From: Heloderma charlesbogerti
Lineage: Eukaryota > Chordata > Lepidosauria > Squamata > Helodermatidae
Assembly (NCBI GenBank): GCA_026122225.1
Contig: JANEZZ010001374.1
Coordinates: forward strand, 186,001 to 250,000
Direction of reading: 5' to 3'
DNA: 64,000 nucleotides
Shown: piece by piece, positions 1 through 11,725 of the stretch
Layout: each line of letters begins with the position of its first letter
How positions within the stretch are numbered: the stretch's first letter is position 1
Translations under genes and position numbers: made by a program
Notes under the pieces: generated by a model
The model's input: only the letters and a program-made list of their open reading frames with translations
Told to the model about the DNA's origin: nothing
The model's database searches: none

Positions 1-1410
1 CCCAGACGCTGTCTAGGGGCCATAGGATTGCTCTCTAAATTAACCAAACTCTGTAGAGCTATCCCTAGACTTCTCACCACTCAGGGCAGTGCAGAGGGCT
101 TGACACTATGGATATATATAAAATTAAATGATGCATGCATCTTGATCACAGTATGAGGTGTAGAGTAACCTTTCAATCAGCATGGATGACACAGAGTTTA
201 CTTTATCTGAGCTTCATATTCCTTTGCTCAAGCAAAGGTGCTTTTAGGAGCACAAAAAGAGGCCATTCCACAAGGCTACTTCCTGAATCAACTTGTATGT
301 GTTTTAAATTGGCAATTAAAGCTTTGGTCAATTTTAATCACACCAATTAATCTGTTAAAGCTTGTAGCCTACAGAATATTTATTCCAATGACATTAAATC
401 CAATAGGCCTGACACAATAATGCAAGAGAGAGAAGGTACACATTGACTACTTCTTCAGTTCAGAGAATCACAGTATTTTCAGTGCACACATGTACAGTGC
501 CTGAAGAAATTATGAAACTGAATCAAAGGGAAAGGATAGAACCTTTGTCTGCATCTTTTTTCGTTCTGGTTGAATTCTTTGCAGTAAGATAATTCTCACC
601 CCAGATTAACTGTAGTATGTTTACTTTTGTACTTACATGTATATATTTTGATATTACATAGAGATGAGTCTTGTATGCACATGGAAACTTTTAAAAATTG
701 AATTTGATGCAATGCTTCTCTCAGTTTTCTGTTTTTCTTTTCTTTCCACATTTGAAACCAAATTCTTACTCAAGTAGACAAAAGCCTTGTAGTTCTTATA
801 AAGAAAAGGTTTTCTATCCCATTTTCATCAAAATTTAACAACAGATGGGTCAGAGAGATGTCTTGTTGCTAGGGCATGCTTGCTTTTACAAAACCAAACA
901 ATAACATTTTTAGTGCTGTACTACATGCTGAGTTGTGATCATAAATAATTGAAACAAAACAGCTGTTCTTCAACATAAGACATTCCATGAGGAAAATGGT
1001 GTTGCTATCTTTTAAAACTGTGTTTATTTACTTACTGTCTTGCCTTCGGCTTTCCCATCAATGGTATAAGTTACCGTCTTGCACCCAAAATAATCTAACA
1101 GTGCAGAGAACTACCTCCTAATGTTTCAACCTTGCTTTCTTTGCGCAAAAAAAAGTTTGGTAATCACATTTGCAGAAATATTGCCAGCCTTTATGAAATT
1201 GAACAGTGCATCATGCAAGCATCTGGCAATTAATTATCCATACTTACAACAGTAGGAAATAAACTACATCAGGGACAGCCAACTGGCAGGGCCAAATCTA
1301 ACCTCTAGAGCAGTTTTAACTGGCCCCCGGTGGCCCTACCAAATTCTAATCAGATATGTTTGCCCACAGTTCCAAGTGAAAAATGCATTTCATTTTTATG
1401 ATCAGATGTA
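1..1410. other. no recognised feature
   Basis: AT-rich DNA with only short, overlapping, unsupported reading frames. I recognise no gene, RNA or complete repeat. A phrase near base 10-35 resembles one near 21,945-21,980 (GCTGTCTAG followed by ATAGGATTGCTCTC or GTAGGATTGCTCTC), so an old dispersed repeat may start here. Confidence 0.4.
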
Positions 1411-1414
1411 TAGA

Positions 1415-1985
1415 TTGGAGGTGCTGTTGAATCCATCATTGTCACTAGAGGCACAAGCTCAGACCACCTTTTATCAGCTCAGACTGTGATACTAACTGTG
1501 GGCTCCTTCACATGGGGCTTTTATCCTGCTATGGAGATGGCTTACAGAAGTTTGTGGGTACATGACACAGCCCTCCTCCAGGGGACCTCCCACTCTTTGT
1601 GAGCTCTATTGTATTGTTTTCCATGATAACAAAAGTCCAGCATTTTCCCTTCTCCTACCATGGGGTCTATATAAATGAGGGTATACTGTTTAAAGTCGCT
1701 TTTACTGCAAATTGTGTGATAAAGCCCTGTCCTACCTGGGCAGAGACAGCCTTGCAAAAGTTATTCACTCTGTGGTAACATCCTGTCTGGATTTTTGCAA
1801 TGTGCTATACTTGGGTCTGCCTTTGAAAAAGGGTCCAGAAATTTCAGCTAGTCCAAAACAGGGTGGCTATATTGTCAATGGGGACCAGCCAATGCGATCA
1901 TATTATGCCAGTACTTTCCCAGCTGCACTGGCTGCCATTTACAGGTCCACTTTGAAGTGCTGGTTTTAACCTTTAAACCCTAGGC
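1415..1985 (+). pseudogene. decayed L2-type LINE reverse-transcriptase fragment, interrupted
   Basis: The nucleotides align by eye with the 3' third of the intact L2 ORF at 62.4-62.75 kb: a match to its CACTTGAGGCACAGGTGAACTC region, then the stretch encoding residues like DSLAKVIHSVVTSCLDFCNVLYLGLPLK, then the CTGCACTGGCTGCCA segment. Reading frames are broken by indels. About 215 bp from roughly 1,500 to 1,718 do not belong to L2 and split the copy. This is an old, non-functional remnant of the RT C-terminal region. Confidence 0.7.
1500..1718. mobile_element. possible MITE inserted in the decayed L2
   Basis: This block interrupts the L2 alignment. It begins GGGCTCCTTCACATGGGGC and ends GTGTGATAAAGCCC, so both ends read GGGCT inward. 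No reading frame and no clear target duplication. A similar opening (GTGCTTCCAAATGAGGCTTTTATC) occurs near 5,298. The class is unknown. Confidence 0.35.
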
Positions 1986-3899
1986 ACAATAATCCTATGG
2001 CTCCCTGCACAGGATGGTGCAGATCTCCTGCTTGTGGTTGTAGACAGAGCTACAACTGTGGAGGAGCAGATCTGATCATGGATCTCCCCACCCCAGCTCC
2101 CACAGAAAGCCCCATGGCAGCTTCTCTTATGAGGTTGCAACTGTGAATTTGGAAAGGATGGAGACGGAAAAAAGGCAGAGCAGGGGGCCTGGAGGGTGGA
2201 GAAGAGGCAATGATCTACTTGATTCGGGAGCCACTCTGCCACCAGCCACCCTCTGTCAATCATCCCCTGGAGGCATCCCCACTGTTAACACATATAATAA
2301 CAGGGATGCTTACAGCGGGGCACTTGGCTGGTCCTGGGAGGAGGAGCTGCTTGACAGAAAAGGTTCCCCACCCCTGCTGTAATGGTTTTGGCTGGTTTGG
2401 TTGGAGTTTCCTTTCTGTTAGATTTGGACTATTGTTTGAACCTAAACATTGTGCTTTCTAGTACACATGATCATTTATCATGTAGTAACCCTCCCATGCA
2501 CCCCATTTATGTCTTTGAGCTGGAATGCAGTTTGCTTCTGGTGGATTTGTGGGGGCTGTACCTGGGATTTAGGGACATGATTGAGCATGTCACCACTCTA
2601 GAGCCAGCTCTATGTTTGAGGGGCCCTTGCCAAAGTGCCCTCTGGGGTCCCCTACTACATTGGTAACCCCCAAATGATGTGCAACTACAATTTTACATTT
2701 CTCACAATGGCCCGGAATGGCCTGTTGGAGTAATGATGGCAGGGCTTCTTTACCCACAAAAAGAAGTAAGCTAAGGGCTTATTTATTCTTCAGCTTTTGA
2801 AAACAGTAGGTGCAGTGGTCATTTAGAGTGCAGAGCTAATTAACAGCTCTGGATACATCAGAGAGCCTTGGGTTCAAACAGGAGTGAGAGGGGAGGGGGG
2901 CAGAATGTTGCCTAGCACCCAAGTAAAGTCAAATGAGTTTCCTTTTTAGCCTGGATTTGTCATGTATAAAAAGACTAGCATGTTCATTATGTTCTGTCAC
3001 TGTAGTGGTTTTATTCTGTTACAAGCCTGGCCTAATTTACTCAGTGGTTTTATACTTCTGACAGCTTAGCCAGGGGACTATTTATGACTCAATAAAGTTT
3101 GTGATCCCTTCACTTTGTTATTCAGTCTGCTTGATTCAGACACCTCTACTAATATGTGCAAGGTAGCAGTGTTCTGAGGCATTATGGGGAAATTTAAACT
3201 GGTATCCACCCGCCACGGGCCCAGGGCAAGCTCACAGTCAGGGACATCATTGTAGGAGGTGTCAAGGTGCCCCAACAGCTGCCTAGAGGTGCCAGGTGCT
3301 GATGATGGTTCTGCATTAACCATCCCATCTTTGGAAGGTTTATGGTGATGCTCAATTGGAGTATGAACATTCACACTATACCTTAACCATGCAAATTGTA
3401 AATTGCAGCCTGGACAGAAGTGAAAGGTAACTGGCTGCACATTAAGTGTCCTTATGAAAAGCGCCTGAATCTTCTGGAGCATCTATGAATTCCATGTATA
3501 GCTGGCAATAGATACAGTACCATTTTTCAGAGATAAATTGAATCTTGAAGTTCATGGTAGAACTCAGTGGTAGATCACAGATTTTGACTCAGTGGTCTGA
3601 GTTGGTATAAGACTGCTTTATATGTTAAAAAGTTACTGTACTGGGGGGAGAAGATGCTATTTGGTAATAAATACATATCAATTTATGACACTAAAAAAGA
3701 GAGTGCTTTAGTCTGCAGGGAAGTAGATGACCTAAGATGTCTTTGGCATGAAATGAAGCACCATCCCAAAACCAGGAACTGGTTTGCTTGCTTACAACTC
3801 AAAATAAGCAAGTGTATCTTTCATCATCAGTCAAACATTAGACATTACAGTGCATCTCCATCATAAGATGGCTGGTTTAAGTCAATGCAAACCTGTCCA
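1986..3899. other. mostly unassigned; traces of old repeats
   Basis: No gene recognised. Bases about 2,356-2,375 end in CCCCACCCCTG, which resembles the end of a hAT-type MITE, but no partner end was found. Bases about 3,545-3,630 hold a blurred tRNA-SINE-like stretch (ACTCAGTGGTAGATC, then GGTCTGAGTTGGTATAAG). Frames of 80-134 codons here have no recognisable motif. Confidence 0.35.
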
Positions 3900-3900
3900 A

Positions 3901-3925
3901 TATATATTTATTTATTTATTTATTT

Positions 3926-3956
<31 letters not shown>

Positions 3957-4187
3957 TTGCATTTATACCCCGCCTTTCTCCCTCTCGCAAGGAACTCAAG
4001 GCAGCTTACATTATCCTCCTCCTCACCGTTGTATCCTCACAACAACAACCCTGTGAGGTAGGTTGGGCTGAGAGTCTGTGACTGGCCCAAAGTCACCCAG
4101 TGAGCTTCCATGGCCAAGTGGGGACTAGAACCCGGATCTCCCGGCTCCCAGTCCGTCACTCTCACCACTACACTACACTGGCTCTCC
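3901..4187 (-). mobile_element. tRNA-derived SINE (type A), LINE-like tail
   Basis: Read on the minus strand, it starts GGAGAGCCAGTGTAGTGTAG, continues through a Pol III B-box-like GGTTCTAGTCCCC segment and a conserved body (CTCACTGGGTGACTTTGGGCC; CCTCACAGGGTTG), and ends in GGCGGGGTATAAATGC followed by an (AAAT)n tail at 3,901-3,958. Related copies lie at 18,645, 28,568 and 34,027 in this window. The internal promoter and body mark a tRNA-derived SINE common in squamates. The exact family name is not certain. Confidence 0.8.
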
Positions 4188-5530
4188 ATTGAGATGCTAA
4201 AATAGCATAAGTCACATCATTGGTGATTTCATGCCCTGCTGTTTCAAATAGACAAATAAAATAAATAGTTATTCCAGAGGAGAAAACCTCACATTTATTT
4301 TCATCCCAGAGTTTTGCATTCATTACTATATTTTCTGGGAGATTTAATCAAGCTGCAAAATTTAGAATAGTGTCATCTTGTTCATCACGAATGCAATCTG
4401 CATAGGTAATTTGCATCGAGTATTTATATAATAGATCTTTGAGATTTATGAATGGAGATAAACTGTTCTACAGAAATGGGCTACTATACTTGTATTTCTT
4501 GCTCTTTGCTATATTCATCTTTGCAGCATTTCCCAAATCTCAGCAATATATTTAAGATTTTTGAGTTGCCTTAGCTGATGACTAAAATGGCTCTAGATAT
4601 ACTCAGTGGTATGCATGAAATAAAGCAATATTACCTTTGTAAATTTCAGCACTTTTTACATTTTATAAAGAAATATTAAACAAGTCCAGGTTACCATGGA
4701 GAGAGGAGGGACAAATGCCAGTTTTTACCCTAAGAACTTGTAGTGTAGCTGTGATTATCTGGATTATATAGGTCTCAGCTGCAAAATAGAAGTGGTGACC
4801 TTCCTGCTGTCACGTTTGACATTTTAATGGTGCTTGCTTTTTCATTTAAAACAACAACAACACAAACTGTCTCTAAATTCTATTCTGGCAATCACGTATG
4901 TCAGCAGAAATATTAAAATATCCTAAATATGAGGAATCATTTGTCATAATCTGGATTTGTTTGGGGCAGGCGGGAGGAAAAGAGATAGGGAAACTGATGA
5001 GGGGGTGATAAGCAATCAGAAAGCTTGTACAGCTGGCTAAAATATAGGCAGTTTTATTTTCCACTTCTGCAACTCAAATGAATGACCCACATTGGCTAGC
5101 AAGCTAGAACATCTTCCATATGGTTTATCTTTCTCATTTTCATTTTGAAAAGATAAAGACTTAGGGGGAACATCATGACAGAGGTTTATAAAAGCAGAGG
5201 AGAGAGTCAGTGAATAAACAAACAAGGACAAACAAAAGGAACTACTACTTACTAAACACATAATTAGCATATAGAATTAATTGCACAATTCTGTGGGTGC
5301 TTCCAAATGAGGCTTTTATCATACAATTTCCCTGCTCATTCACAGAATGTTATGGGGGAACCAGATGTTGTCTTCCACTTCTAACCCTCCTGTGTTTTCC
5401 AACTGTTTCCATCTTTATTCTTTCCATACAAACATCTATTAAGGAGGAATAGCTGCACAATGTCTTCTGATTGGCAGCGGTAGGAGTCCTCAGTGGAAAC
5501 ACCTTATATCATAGATGGCTTCAATAAACA
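4188..5530. other. no recognised feature
   Basis: AT-rich DNA with no supported gene. Around 5,298-5,520 a MITE-like block may exist (it shares its opening with the block at 1,500), but I could not define its ends. Confidence 0.35.
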
Positions 5531-5655
5531 GGGTTGGATCCAGATTAAGTTAGTCATACTTTAGCCCCATTAAAGTTAGTGGGACAAGTTAGCAATGACT
5601 AATGTAACTCACATTGTCTTCAGTGAGTTTTACTTCTAGGTACATGGATATAGCG
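5531..5655. mobile_element. short palindromic MITE-like repeat, GTTGGATCCA end
   Basis: Begins GGTTGGATCCAGATTAAG. Its interior reads CCCATTAAAGTTAGTGGGAC, then, after a short space, GTCTTCAGTGAGTTTTACTTC, i.e. decayed inverted repeats. The same TTGGATCCA end occurs in the MITE at 58,439-58,779. The second end is not clear and no TSD was found. Confidence 0.35.
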
Positions 5656-5780
5656 TAACAGCTAGGGTGGCCATGTGTCCTACTTTAGAGAACAATCCTC
5701 TATCTTGAAGGGCTGTAAGAGTGCAGTCCTTTATTTGAAGGACTGTCCAATCCAAGTCTGATTTAAAGGTAAAGGCAGAA

Positions 5781-7902
5781 GTGCTCAATTCCTACTGTGG
5801 CTCAGTCTTCTCCCAAAAGAGGGTCTATGACCCCCCTGGCAAAGGCGAAGTACAAGCTGAAGGGGCAGGATTGCAGCTTGAGATCGATTGGCATATGGTC
5901 AAGGAACACTTAATTACTTTGAATGAATTCAGATATCCAGGGCCAGCTGAACTGCACCCTAGAATAATAAAGGAATGGGCAGAAGAACTCTCTGAACCAC
6001 TATCTATTATCTTTGAGAAAACATAGAGGATGGGTGACGTGCCAGATGACTGGAGGAGGGCTAATGTTGTCCCTATCTTCAAAAAGGGCAAAAAGGAGGA
6101 ACCTGGGAACTACAGACTAGTCAGTCTGACATCAATCCCTGGGAAAATACTGGAGCAGATGATAAAGCAATCAGTCTGTAAGCACCTTGAAAACAATGCA
6201 GGGATTACTCAAAGCCAACATGGATTTGTCAAGAACAAATCCTGCCAGATGAATCTGATCTCATTTTTTGATCAAGTAACCTCCCTTGGGAATGCTGTGG
6301 ACATAATATACCTCGACCTCAGCAAAGCTTTTGACAAAGTGGCCCATGATATCCTGATGAGCAAACTAGCTCAAAGTGGGCTAGATGAAACAACGATCCG
6401 GTGGATCCACAGTTGGCTACAGAAACAGACTGAAAGAGTGCTTATCAATGGGATCTTCTCAAATTGGGGAGAGGTAACAAGCGGGGTACCACAGGGCTCA
6501 GTCCTGGGCCCAGTGCTCTTCAACATTTTTATTAATGATGGAGAAGGAGGTGCAGGGAATGCTGATCAGATTTGCAGATGACACCAAATTGAGCAGGATA
6601 GCTAATACTTTGGAAGACAGAAACAAAATTCAAAGTGATCTTGATAGACTGGAGTGCTGGGCTGAAAACAACAGAATGAAATTGAATACAGATAAATGCC
6701 AAGTTCTGCACCTAGGAAAAAGAAACCAAATGCACAGTTACAAGATGGGGGATACATGGCTCAACAACACTACAAGTGAGAAGGATCTTGGAATTGTTGT
6801 CGATCACAAGCTGAATATGAGCCAACAATGTGATGTGGCTGCAAAAAAGGCAAATGCTCTTTTGGGCTGCATTAATAGGAGCATTAGGGGTGGATGAAAG
6901 TCACTTACCTGTCCTCGAAGATTTCCCGTGGTGGGGGGGAGGCGCTTCGTTGCTCCCCCCGTGAAGTTCAGGCCGGGGGGGAGGCTTCCCGCCTCGCCCG
7001 GCCGAAATTCAGGCCGGGGAGGAGGCGCCTCGCCTCGCCCGGCCGCGAACTAAACAGTTAAAAAAAAAAACGCCCCCGTGATAGGCTACGTGACGATTAA
7101 CGTAGCCTATCACGGCTAGATCTGCAAAGTCAGCCGTGATAGGCTACGTTAATCGTCACGTAGCCTATCACAGGGGCGTTTTTTTTTTTCTTTTATTGCA
7201 ATGGCGACGGCGGCAGCCAGTCGAAAGATCGGCTGCCGCCCCTGACGAAGACCCGCCGAACCGCCGGCCGGACCCGCCGCCGGGAGGGACATTCGGCAAA
7301 GGTAAGTCCCGTCCCGGGGGGGGTGCGGGGGGCAGGGGGGGTTCGGAGAATTTCTCCCCAAAACTTGTTTGGGGGGCTGAACACGTTGGCACTCGGCCCC
7401 CCGAAGTTTCGGGGAGAAATTCTCCGCCATCCCTAAGGAGCATAGCTTCCAAATCCCGGGAAGTACTAGTTCCCCTCTACTCAGCACTGGTTAGGCCTCA
7501 TCTGGAGTACTGTGTCCAGTTCTGGGCACCGCAATTGAAGAAGGATGCAAACAAGCTGGAAAAGGTTCAGAAGAGGGCAACCAAGATGATCAGGGGACTG
7601 GAAACAAAGCCCTATGAAGAGAAACTGAAAGAACTGGGCATGTTTAGCCCTGAGAAGAGAAGACAGAGGGGAGATAGGATAGCGCTCTTCATGTACTTGA
7701 AAGGTTGTCACAGAGAGGAAAGCCAGGATCTCTTCTTGATCATCCCAGAATGCAGGACATGGAATAATGGGCTCAAGTTCCAGGAAGCCAGATTCCGGCT
7801 GAACTTCAGGAAAAACCTCCTGACTATTAGAGCAATAAGACAATGGAACCAGTTGCCTGGGGAGGTGGTGGGCTCTCCCACACTGGAGGCATTCAAGATT
7901 AT
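5781..7902 (+). pseudogene. CR1 ORF2 (reverse transcriptase) pseudogene
   Basis: ORF2 of CR1 copies element RNA at the target site in the nucleus. Recognisable in order: a linker (PPGKGEVQAEGAGLQ), a stop near 6,024, then RT palm and fingers with [17 protein letters not shown], the motif-A block [32 protein letters not shown], and in another frame FADDTKLS with the catalytic Asp pair. A deletion after FIND shifts the frame. After the inserted element comes [15 protein letters not shown] with [12 protein letters not shown] stop, a frameshift and an insertion make it non-functional. The long frame 7,136-7,930 is a chimera of insert and CR1, not a gene. Confidence 0.88.
6885..7435 (+). mobile_element. 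palindromic hAT-like non-autonomous element, copy 1 (551 bp)
   Basis: Flanked by a perfect 8-bp duplication AGGAGCAT (6,877-6,884 and 7,436-7,443). Ends are TAGGGGTGG and, inverted, TAGGGATGG. The left (E1) arm is GC-rich with a reverse-strand GGTAAGTGAC donor-like site (6,903-6,908). The centre keeps just two GTGATAGGCTACGT hairpins around the spacer GGCTAGATCTGCAAAGTCAG. The right (E2) arm holds ATGGCGACGGCGGCAGCC at 7,201, an outward GGTAAGTCCC at 7,301, and a terminal hairpin. In this copy a TGA at 7,243 interrupts the frame. The rest of the palindromic core is deleted. It is inserted in CR1. Confidence 0.9.
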
Positions 7903-9602
7903 TATTTCTGGATCTAGACATGTAAATTAGTGTATGCAAATTTTATGCAAAACTACACCGTCTTTTGTCTGTTTGGTGATGCATTTCCTCTTTTTTGGAG
8001 ATTCTTAAGTAGGAATGGACAAATCTGTCAGTTTTGCTTTCTCCCACATTTGCTTCTTTTTAATTTCTAGTTCTTTTGGTCCCATTTATGAAGAAATTTG
8101 CAAATTTGGGGAAGTTTTCACTAAAAAAAAAAAAACAAGCAAAATTCTCACCCATCCCTTTTCATATGTGACCACCCTAACTGCAGCCTTACTGGACCCA
8201 ACCTGCAGATTTAAAGAAACAAAAGATAGATTTATCTGTGGCTATTAGGCATCCTTTTGTTGCAAGTGTTAAACGGAGGTACATTGCTCCTGAGCAAAGA
8301 GGTTATGACTCTGAGCTGGAGGTTCAAATTTAGCTAAAAGACTGTTTCTTGAGATATTCCAGAGGCATATGGCTGGCCACTGTGGAGAAAGGCTGTGAGA
8401 ACAGATGGGCCTTTGCTTGTTCCTGCACAATAATATGAGTGTTTTTAATCATTAGAAAACCTAACACTCTTATTTTTCCAATACCCATACCCAACCCTAT
8501 ATTCCTAAATACAGTTTTCAATGTACTGAGAAGTGATGTGAACTTGCACTATGAAAAAAGCATAGGAAACATGCCAGTGATATAATTTCTTTCTGCTTTT
8601 CAGGCAGATGCAAATGTAGTTTCTCTTCTCTGGCTTTTTCAGATTCTGCACTTTCCATCCAGCTTCCATCCCTATTCAGCAACCGGGGGGGGGGGGATTG
8701 TTGCTTTTCCTTGCTTGCATGCTTGCCTATGTCCAGTATGGACTGTTCTCTCCCTAAGGAATGAATTGAAGGTAGGTCTTTAAGTGTTACTCATGTTTAA
8801 CGTGGGATGACAAGAACTGTGGATGAATTTTGTAAAAAAGGAAAATCTGTATGAAAAAGCTTTTGTGTTGCTTTTTAGCAGTTGTACATCATGTTACTTG
8901 CAAAAACAAAAAAACAAAACTGAGAATTATGTAGGATGTGAACAAAATAAATATTAGATAAATTATCTAATCTTGCCTAATCTCTTAGAAGGAGAGATTT
9001 TGTAGTATGCAAAAGATTCTGTTTCTATGTAATCATGCTTGTTAAATGTGTACGCTGATGCTTAATACCAGCATTTCTTTTTAGATCTGTCACCCATACA
9101 AGTGATGCTAGCATGTTCCATGAACCTAAAAGACTAGCCTGAACCATCCATGAAGAGATGAGCTGTTAAACAAGTGCATTTAGAGTCCAAATGTATGAGT
9201 TAAATGACCTAGTTTGCTATCTTGCTCAGCATCCACCCAACCCCTTGGCTTTAGTAGTCTCCTTTTGTGGGTTTTCCCTCTGACCGCTAGCTTTAATGTA
9301 TCTCTAGTGATGGAACTGGCACTTTGTCCTTAGTAAAAGTAATTGAGTGCTGTTGCCTCTTCTATTTCTGCCTCCAGCCAACAGGGTTTCTGGTTTTCGT
9401 GACAGTAAACCACTTAGTTTTAAAATGCTGCTGTTAAATGCCAAGACAGTGAATGGTAAGACCTCTTTAATCCAGGATTTGATCTTTGATGAGCATGTTG
9501 ACCTGGCATGAAAACTTGGTAGGAAGAGGAGGATGGAGTTAATCTGTCTCAGCTATGCACACCAGGTTTTCAGGCACAGCAGACACATGATTTGGTGGGC
9601 AG
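7903..9602. other. unassigned; possible small hAT MITE near 8,010-8,160
   Basis: No gene. Bases about 8,010-8,160 begin TAGGAATGGACAAATC and end ATTCTCACCCATCCC, compatible with a small TAGGGATG-type hAT MITE, but no matching duplication was found. A run of G lies at about 8,684-8,697. The remainder is featureless to me. Confidence 0.35.
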
Positions 9603-9660
9603 CAGGGGTGTTGCTAGGTTCTTAAAAGATCTGGGGCACAGGCCCATAACACAAATGTGT

Positions 9661-9825
9661 ATCTCTCTCTCTGTCTCTCTCCAAGTCTAAGTGCACCTCT
9701 AAAATCTGTGTGTGTGTGTGTGTGTAGTGCATATGGTGTGCTTGCGAGTGTGTATAGATTACATACATACATACATACATACGGAGTGTGCACTGACACA
9801 CTCTCACACACACACACACACACAC
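9661..9825. repeat. cluster of microsatellites (CT, GT, CATA, CA)
   Basis: Successive simple repeats inside the left part of the hAT-like element: CT-rich at 9,661-9,682, (GT)n at about 9,707-9,725, (ACAT)n at about 9,760-9,782 and (CA)n at about 9,805-9,825. Reading frames over them are low complexity and not genes. Confidence 0.9.
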
Positions 9826-10530
9826 TTCAACTCAGACCCCGATTCAGCATTTTGGAAAACATCCCGCTTCTGCTCGGGCCAATTTATAGTCGGACCACTT
9901 CAGCTCAGCATCAAACCTGAGTCAAGTTTTGGAAAAATGAGTCTTTATGCTTCCTGTTGACTACCATGGAAAATTGAGGGAAAAAAACCTGTAACTTTTT
10001 TCTCTTGGTCAGAACTGGATAATAATTTCAGGCATAGTAGCCCCTAGAAGGGGCACATCTTCCCAATATGAGAAAAATAGGTGCAGGGTTTATATTTTGA
10101 TTTTCTTTTAAAGGGAACTGCCAATAACATTTTTATTACTTGGAAGACTTGGATACAAATTTCAGGATTCATTGTCCCATCAGAGGAGATCCTGTCTGCC
10201 AAATTTCAGAATGATAACCACAAGGGTTTCTGTGCAAGGGTGGTCTTGACATTTTGGGATCTCCAAAAGAGGGCGTACTTATCTCCCTATTTTTCTGGTG
10301 GACCATTCTCCTGAAAATTACAGACAGGCTAGAGTTGTCCCTAGGTAAGATACCAGCAAAGTTTCAGAAGGATAGGTGCAACAGTTCATGTGGAAGGGGA
10401 GTTCTCCCATTTAGGGGAGGGAGTGATTTGCTTCCCTTCACCCCTTCCCCAATAGTTTTTGGGTAAGTTTGTATGAAAATGCATTAGAGGTGTCCCCCAG
10501 GCATGAAACCTGCAAAGTTCCTGAAGGATA

Positions 10531-10831
10531 TTTGTTTGTTTATTTGTTTGTTCAGTCGTTCAGTCGTGTCCGACTCTTCGTGACCCCATGGACCATAGCA
10601 CGCCAGGCCTTCCTTCTGGCGTCATATCTTTTAGCCTTGTGATACGTTCCATGGGGTTTTCTTGGCAAGGATACTGGAGTGGGTTGCCATTTCCTTCTCC
10701 AGTGGACCACATTTTGTCAGAACTCTCTGCCATGACCTGTCCGTCTTGGGTGGCCCTGCACGGCATAGCTTATGGCTTCACTGAGTTACGCAAGCCCCTT
10801 CGCCACAACAAGGCAGTGATCCATGAAGGGG
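10531..10831 (-). mobile_element. 301-bp internally deleted BovB (RTE) with TSD
   Basis: On the minus strand it starts with the BovB/RTE 5' terminus (CCTTCATGGATCACTGCCTT) and ends with the BovB 3' terminus (GGTCCATGGGGTCACGAAGA) plus an AAC/AAT-rich tail. The two ends join directly near 10,610. In the longer copy at 59,037-61,152 the same segments are about 1.8 kb apart. A perfect 8-bp duplication GAAGGATA (10,523-10,530 and 10,832-10,839) flanks it. It has no coding capacity and would depend on BovB machinery in trans. Confidence 0.85.
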
Positions 10832-10889
10832 GAAGGATATACTTGCATGCAAATTTAGAATTACTAGAATTTATTTACGTTTTACCAAT

Positions 10890-11039
10890 GTTAGCAGCAG
10901 AGGAACATGGGTGGGAAGGTGCTATTGCACTCATGTTCTGCTTGTGAGTTTCCTGTGGGCATTTGGTTGGCTACTGTGTGAACAGAATGCTGGACTAGAT
11001 GGACCTTGTTCTGATGCAGCATGGCTCTTATGTTCTTAA
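10890..11039 (+). mobile_element. CR1-like LINE 3' end fragment
   Basis: Matches by eye the 3' ends at 49,060-49,195, 16,757-16,945 and 27,112-27,300: the sequence GCTATTGCACTCATGTTCTG, then a GGGCATTTGGTTGGCTACTG-like block, ending GCATGGCTCTTATGTTCTTA. Non-coding 3' UTR remnant. Confidence 0.75.
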
Positions 11040-11725
11040 ATAGAGAGTGCTTCCAAACATATGCAGAATACTTTTCTTTCACCACTGAGCACTTACATTC
11101 TCTCCTTAGCAATTCTATTCCCCTCCATGCAACCGTCCCTCCTCATCCTACCATCCTCCAGCAACTCTTCATAAAAACAGGTGTCTTGTTTTGTGCAACT
11201 CTCCTCTACCTCCTTGTTATGCACAAGCTGTCATTGCATCTTCCTCCCCATAATTTCATTTGTGCCAAGAATTCACCAGGATTCAGCCAATGAGTCTGTT
11301 TTCAAAACTAGGGTTAAGTTATGGGGAAACTCTGAGCATGTACTAAGTGCCTTTCCCTCACCACTTGACTTAAGCTAGAGTTTATGCAAAACAACAACAT
11401 AAATGACAAAACATGCATAGGACATTGCTGAAAGGGTAGTCAATTCATTATACGGAATTGGGAAGGCACTGTATTAAGCCTGCAGTACCATGCTCACAAC
11501 TCAGGACTTATTTCTGAGTAACATGCAGAACATAAAGGTGCAAACCTCCCTGCAAAAGTAACTTGTGCTGGAATCCTATGCATGCTTTCCTGAGGTTAAC
11601 CCTCATTAAACATAATGGGGCTTCTGAGTAGGCAAACATATGCTTGTATAAATGAGCAGTATTTACTCCCTCCATTAAAAAAACAAACCCCAAACTCCTA
11701 TTCTTATTAAAGTTTTCTGTTCATA
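11040..11725. other. hAT-like element interior, unassigned
   Basis: No gene. Bases about 11,500-11,650 contain two decayed pieces of a dispersed unit with phrases like TTATTTCTGAGTAACATG and AATGGGGCTTCTGAGTAGGC, also seen near 27,970, 54,400, 57,490, 61,350 and 63,245. Confidence 0.35.

Larger units (their letters stand above)
5768..7902 (+). mobile_element. CR1 LINE fragment, split by a palindromic hAT-like element
   Basis: A 5'- and 3'-truncated CR1-clade retrotransposon. The left piece (5,768-6,884) covers the ORF2 linker and most of the reverse transcriptase. The right piece (7,444-7,902) covers the C-terminal region. They are separated by the TSD-flanked element at 6,885-7,435. The left boundary is set by homology to the minus-strand CR1 at 35,880-36,440 (shared CAAAGGCGAAGTACAAGCTG-like text). 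The right boundary is where homology to the CR1 at 20,031-20,515 stops (GGAGGCATTCAAGAT). Confidence 0.88.

Noticed and set aside
3078..3482. 134-codon minus-strand frame
   Set aside because: No recognisable motif, no repeats in the window and no splice context. Length alone is not persuasive in 64 kb.
7136..7930. 264-codon frame as a host gene
   Set aside because: It starts in a hairpin, passes through the palindromic element and continues into CR1 ORF2. It is a chimeric frame created by insertion.
8010..8160. Small hAT MITE
   Set aside because: The ends look plausible (TAGGAATGG and CATCCC), but no duplication or matching terminal repeat could be confirmed, so it is only mentioned as possible.
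9614..9960. Several 67-87-codon frames rich in Cys/Val or His/Thr
   Set aside because: They are translations of GT, CA and CATA microsatellites.
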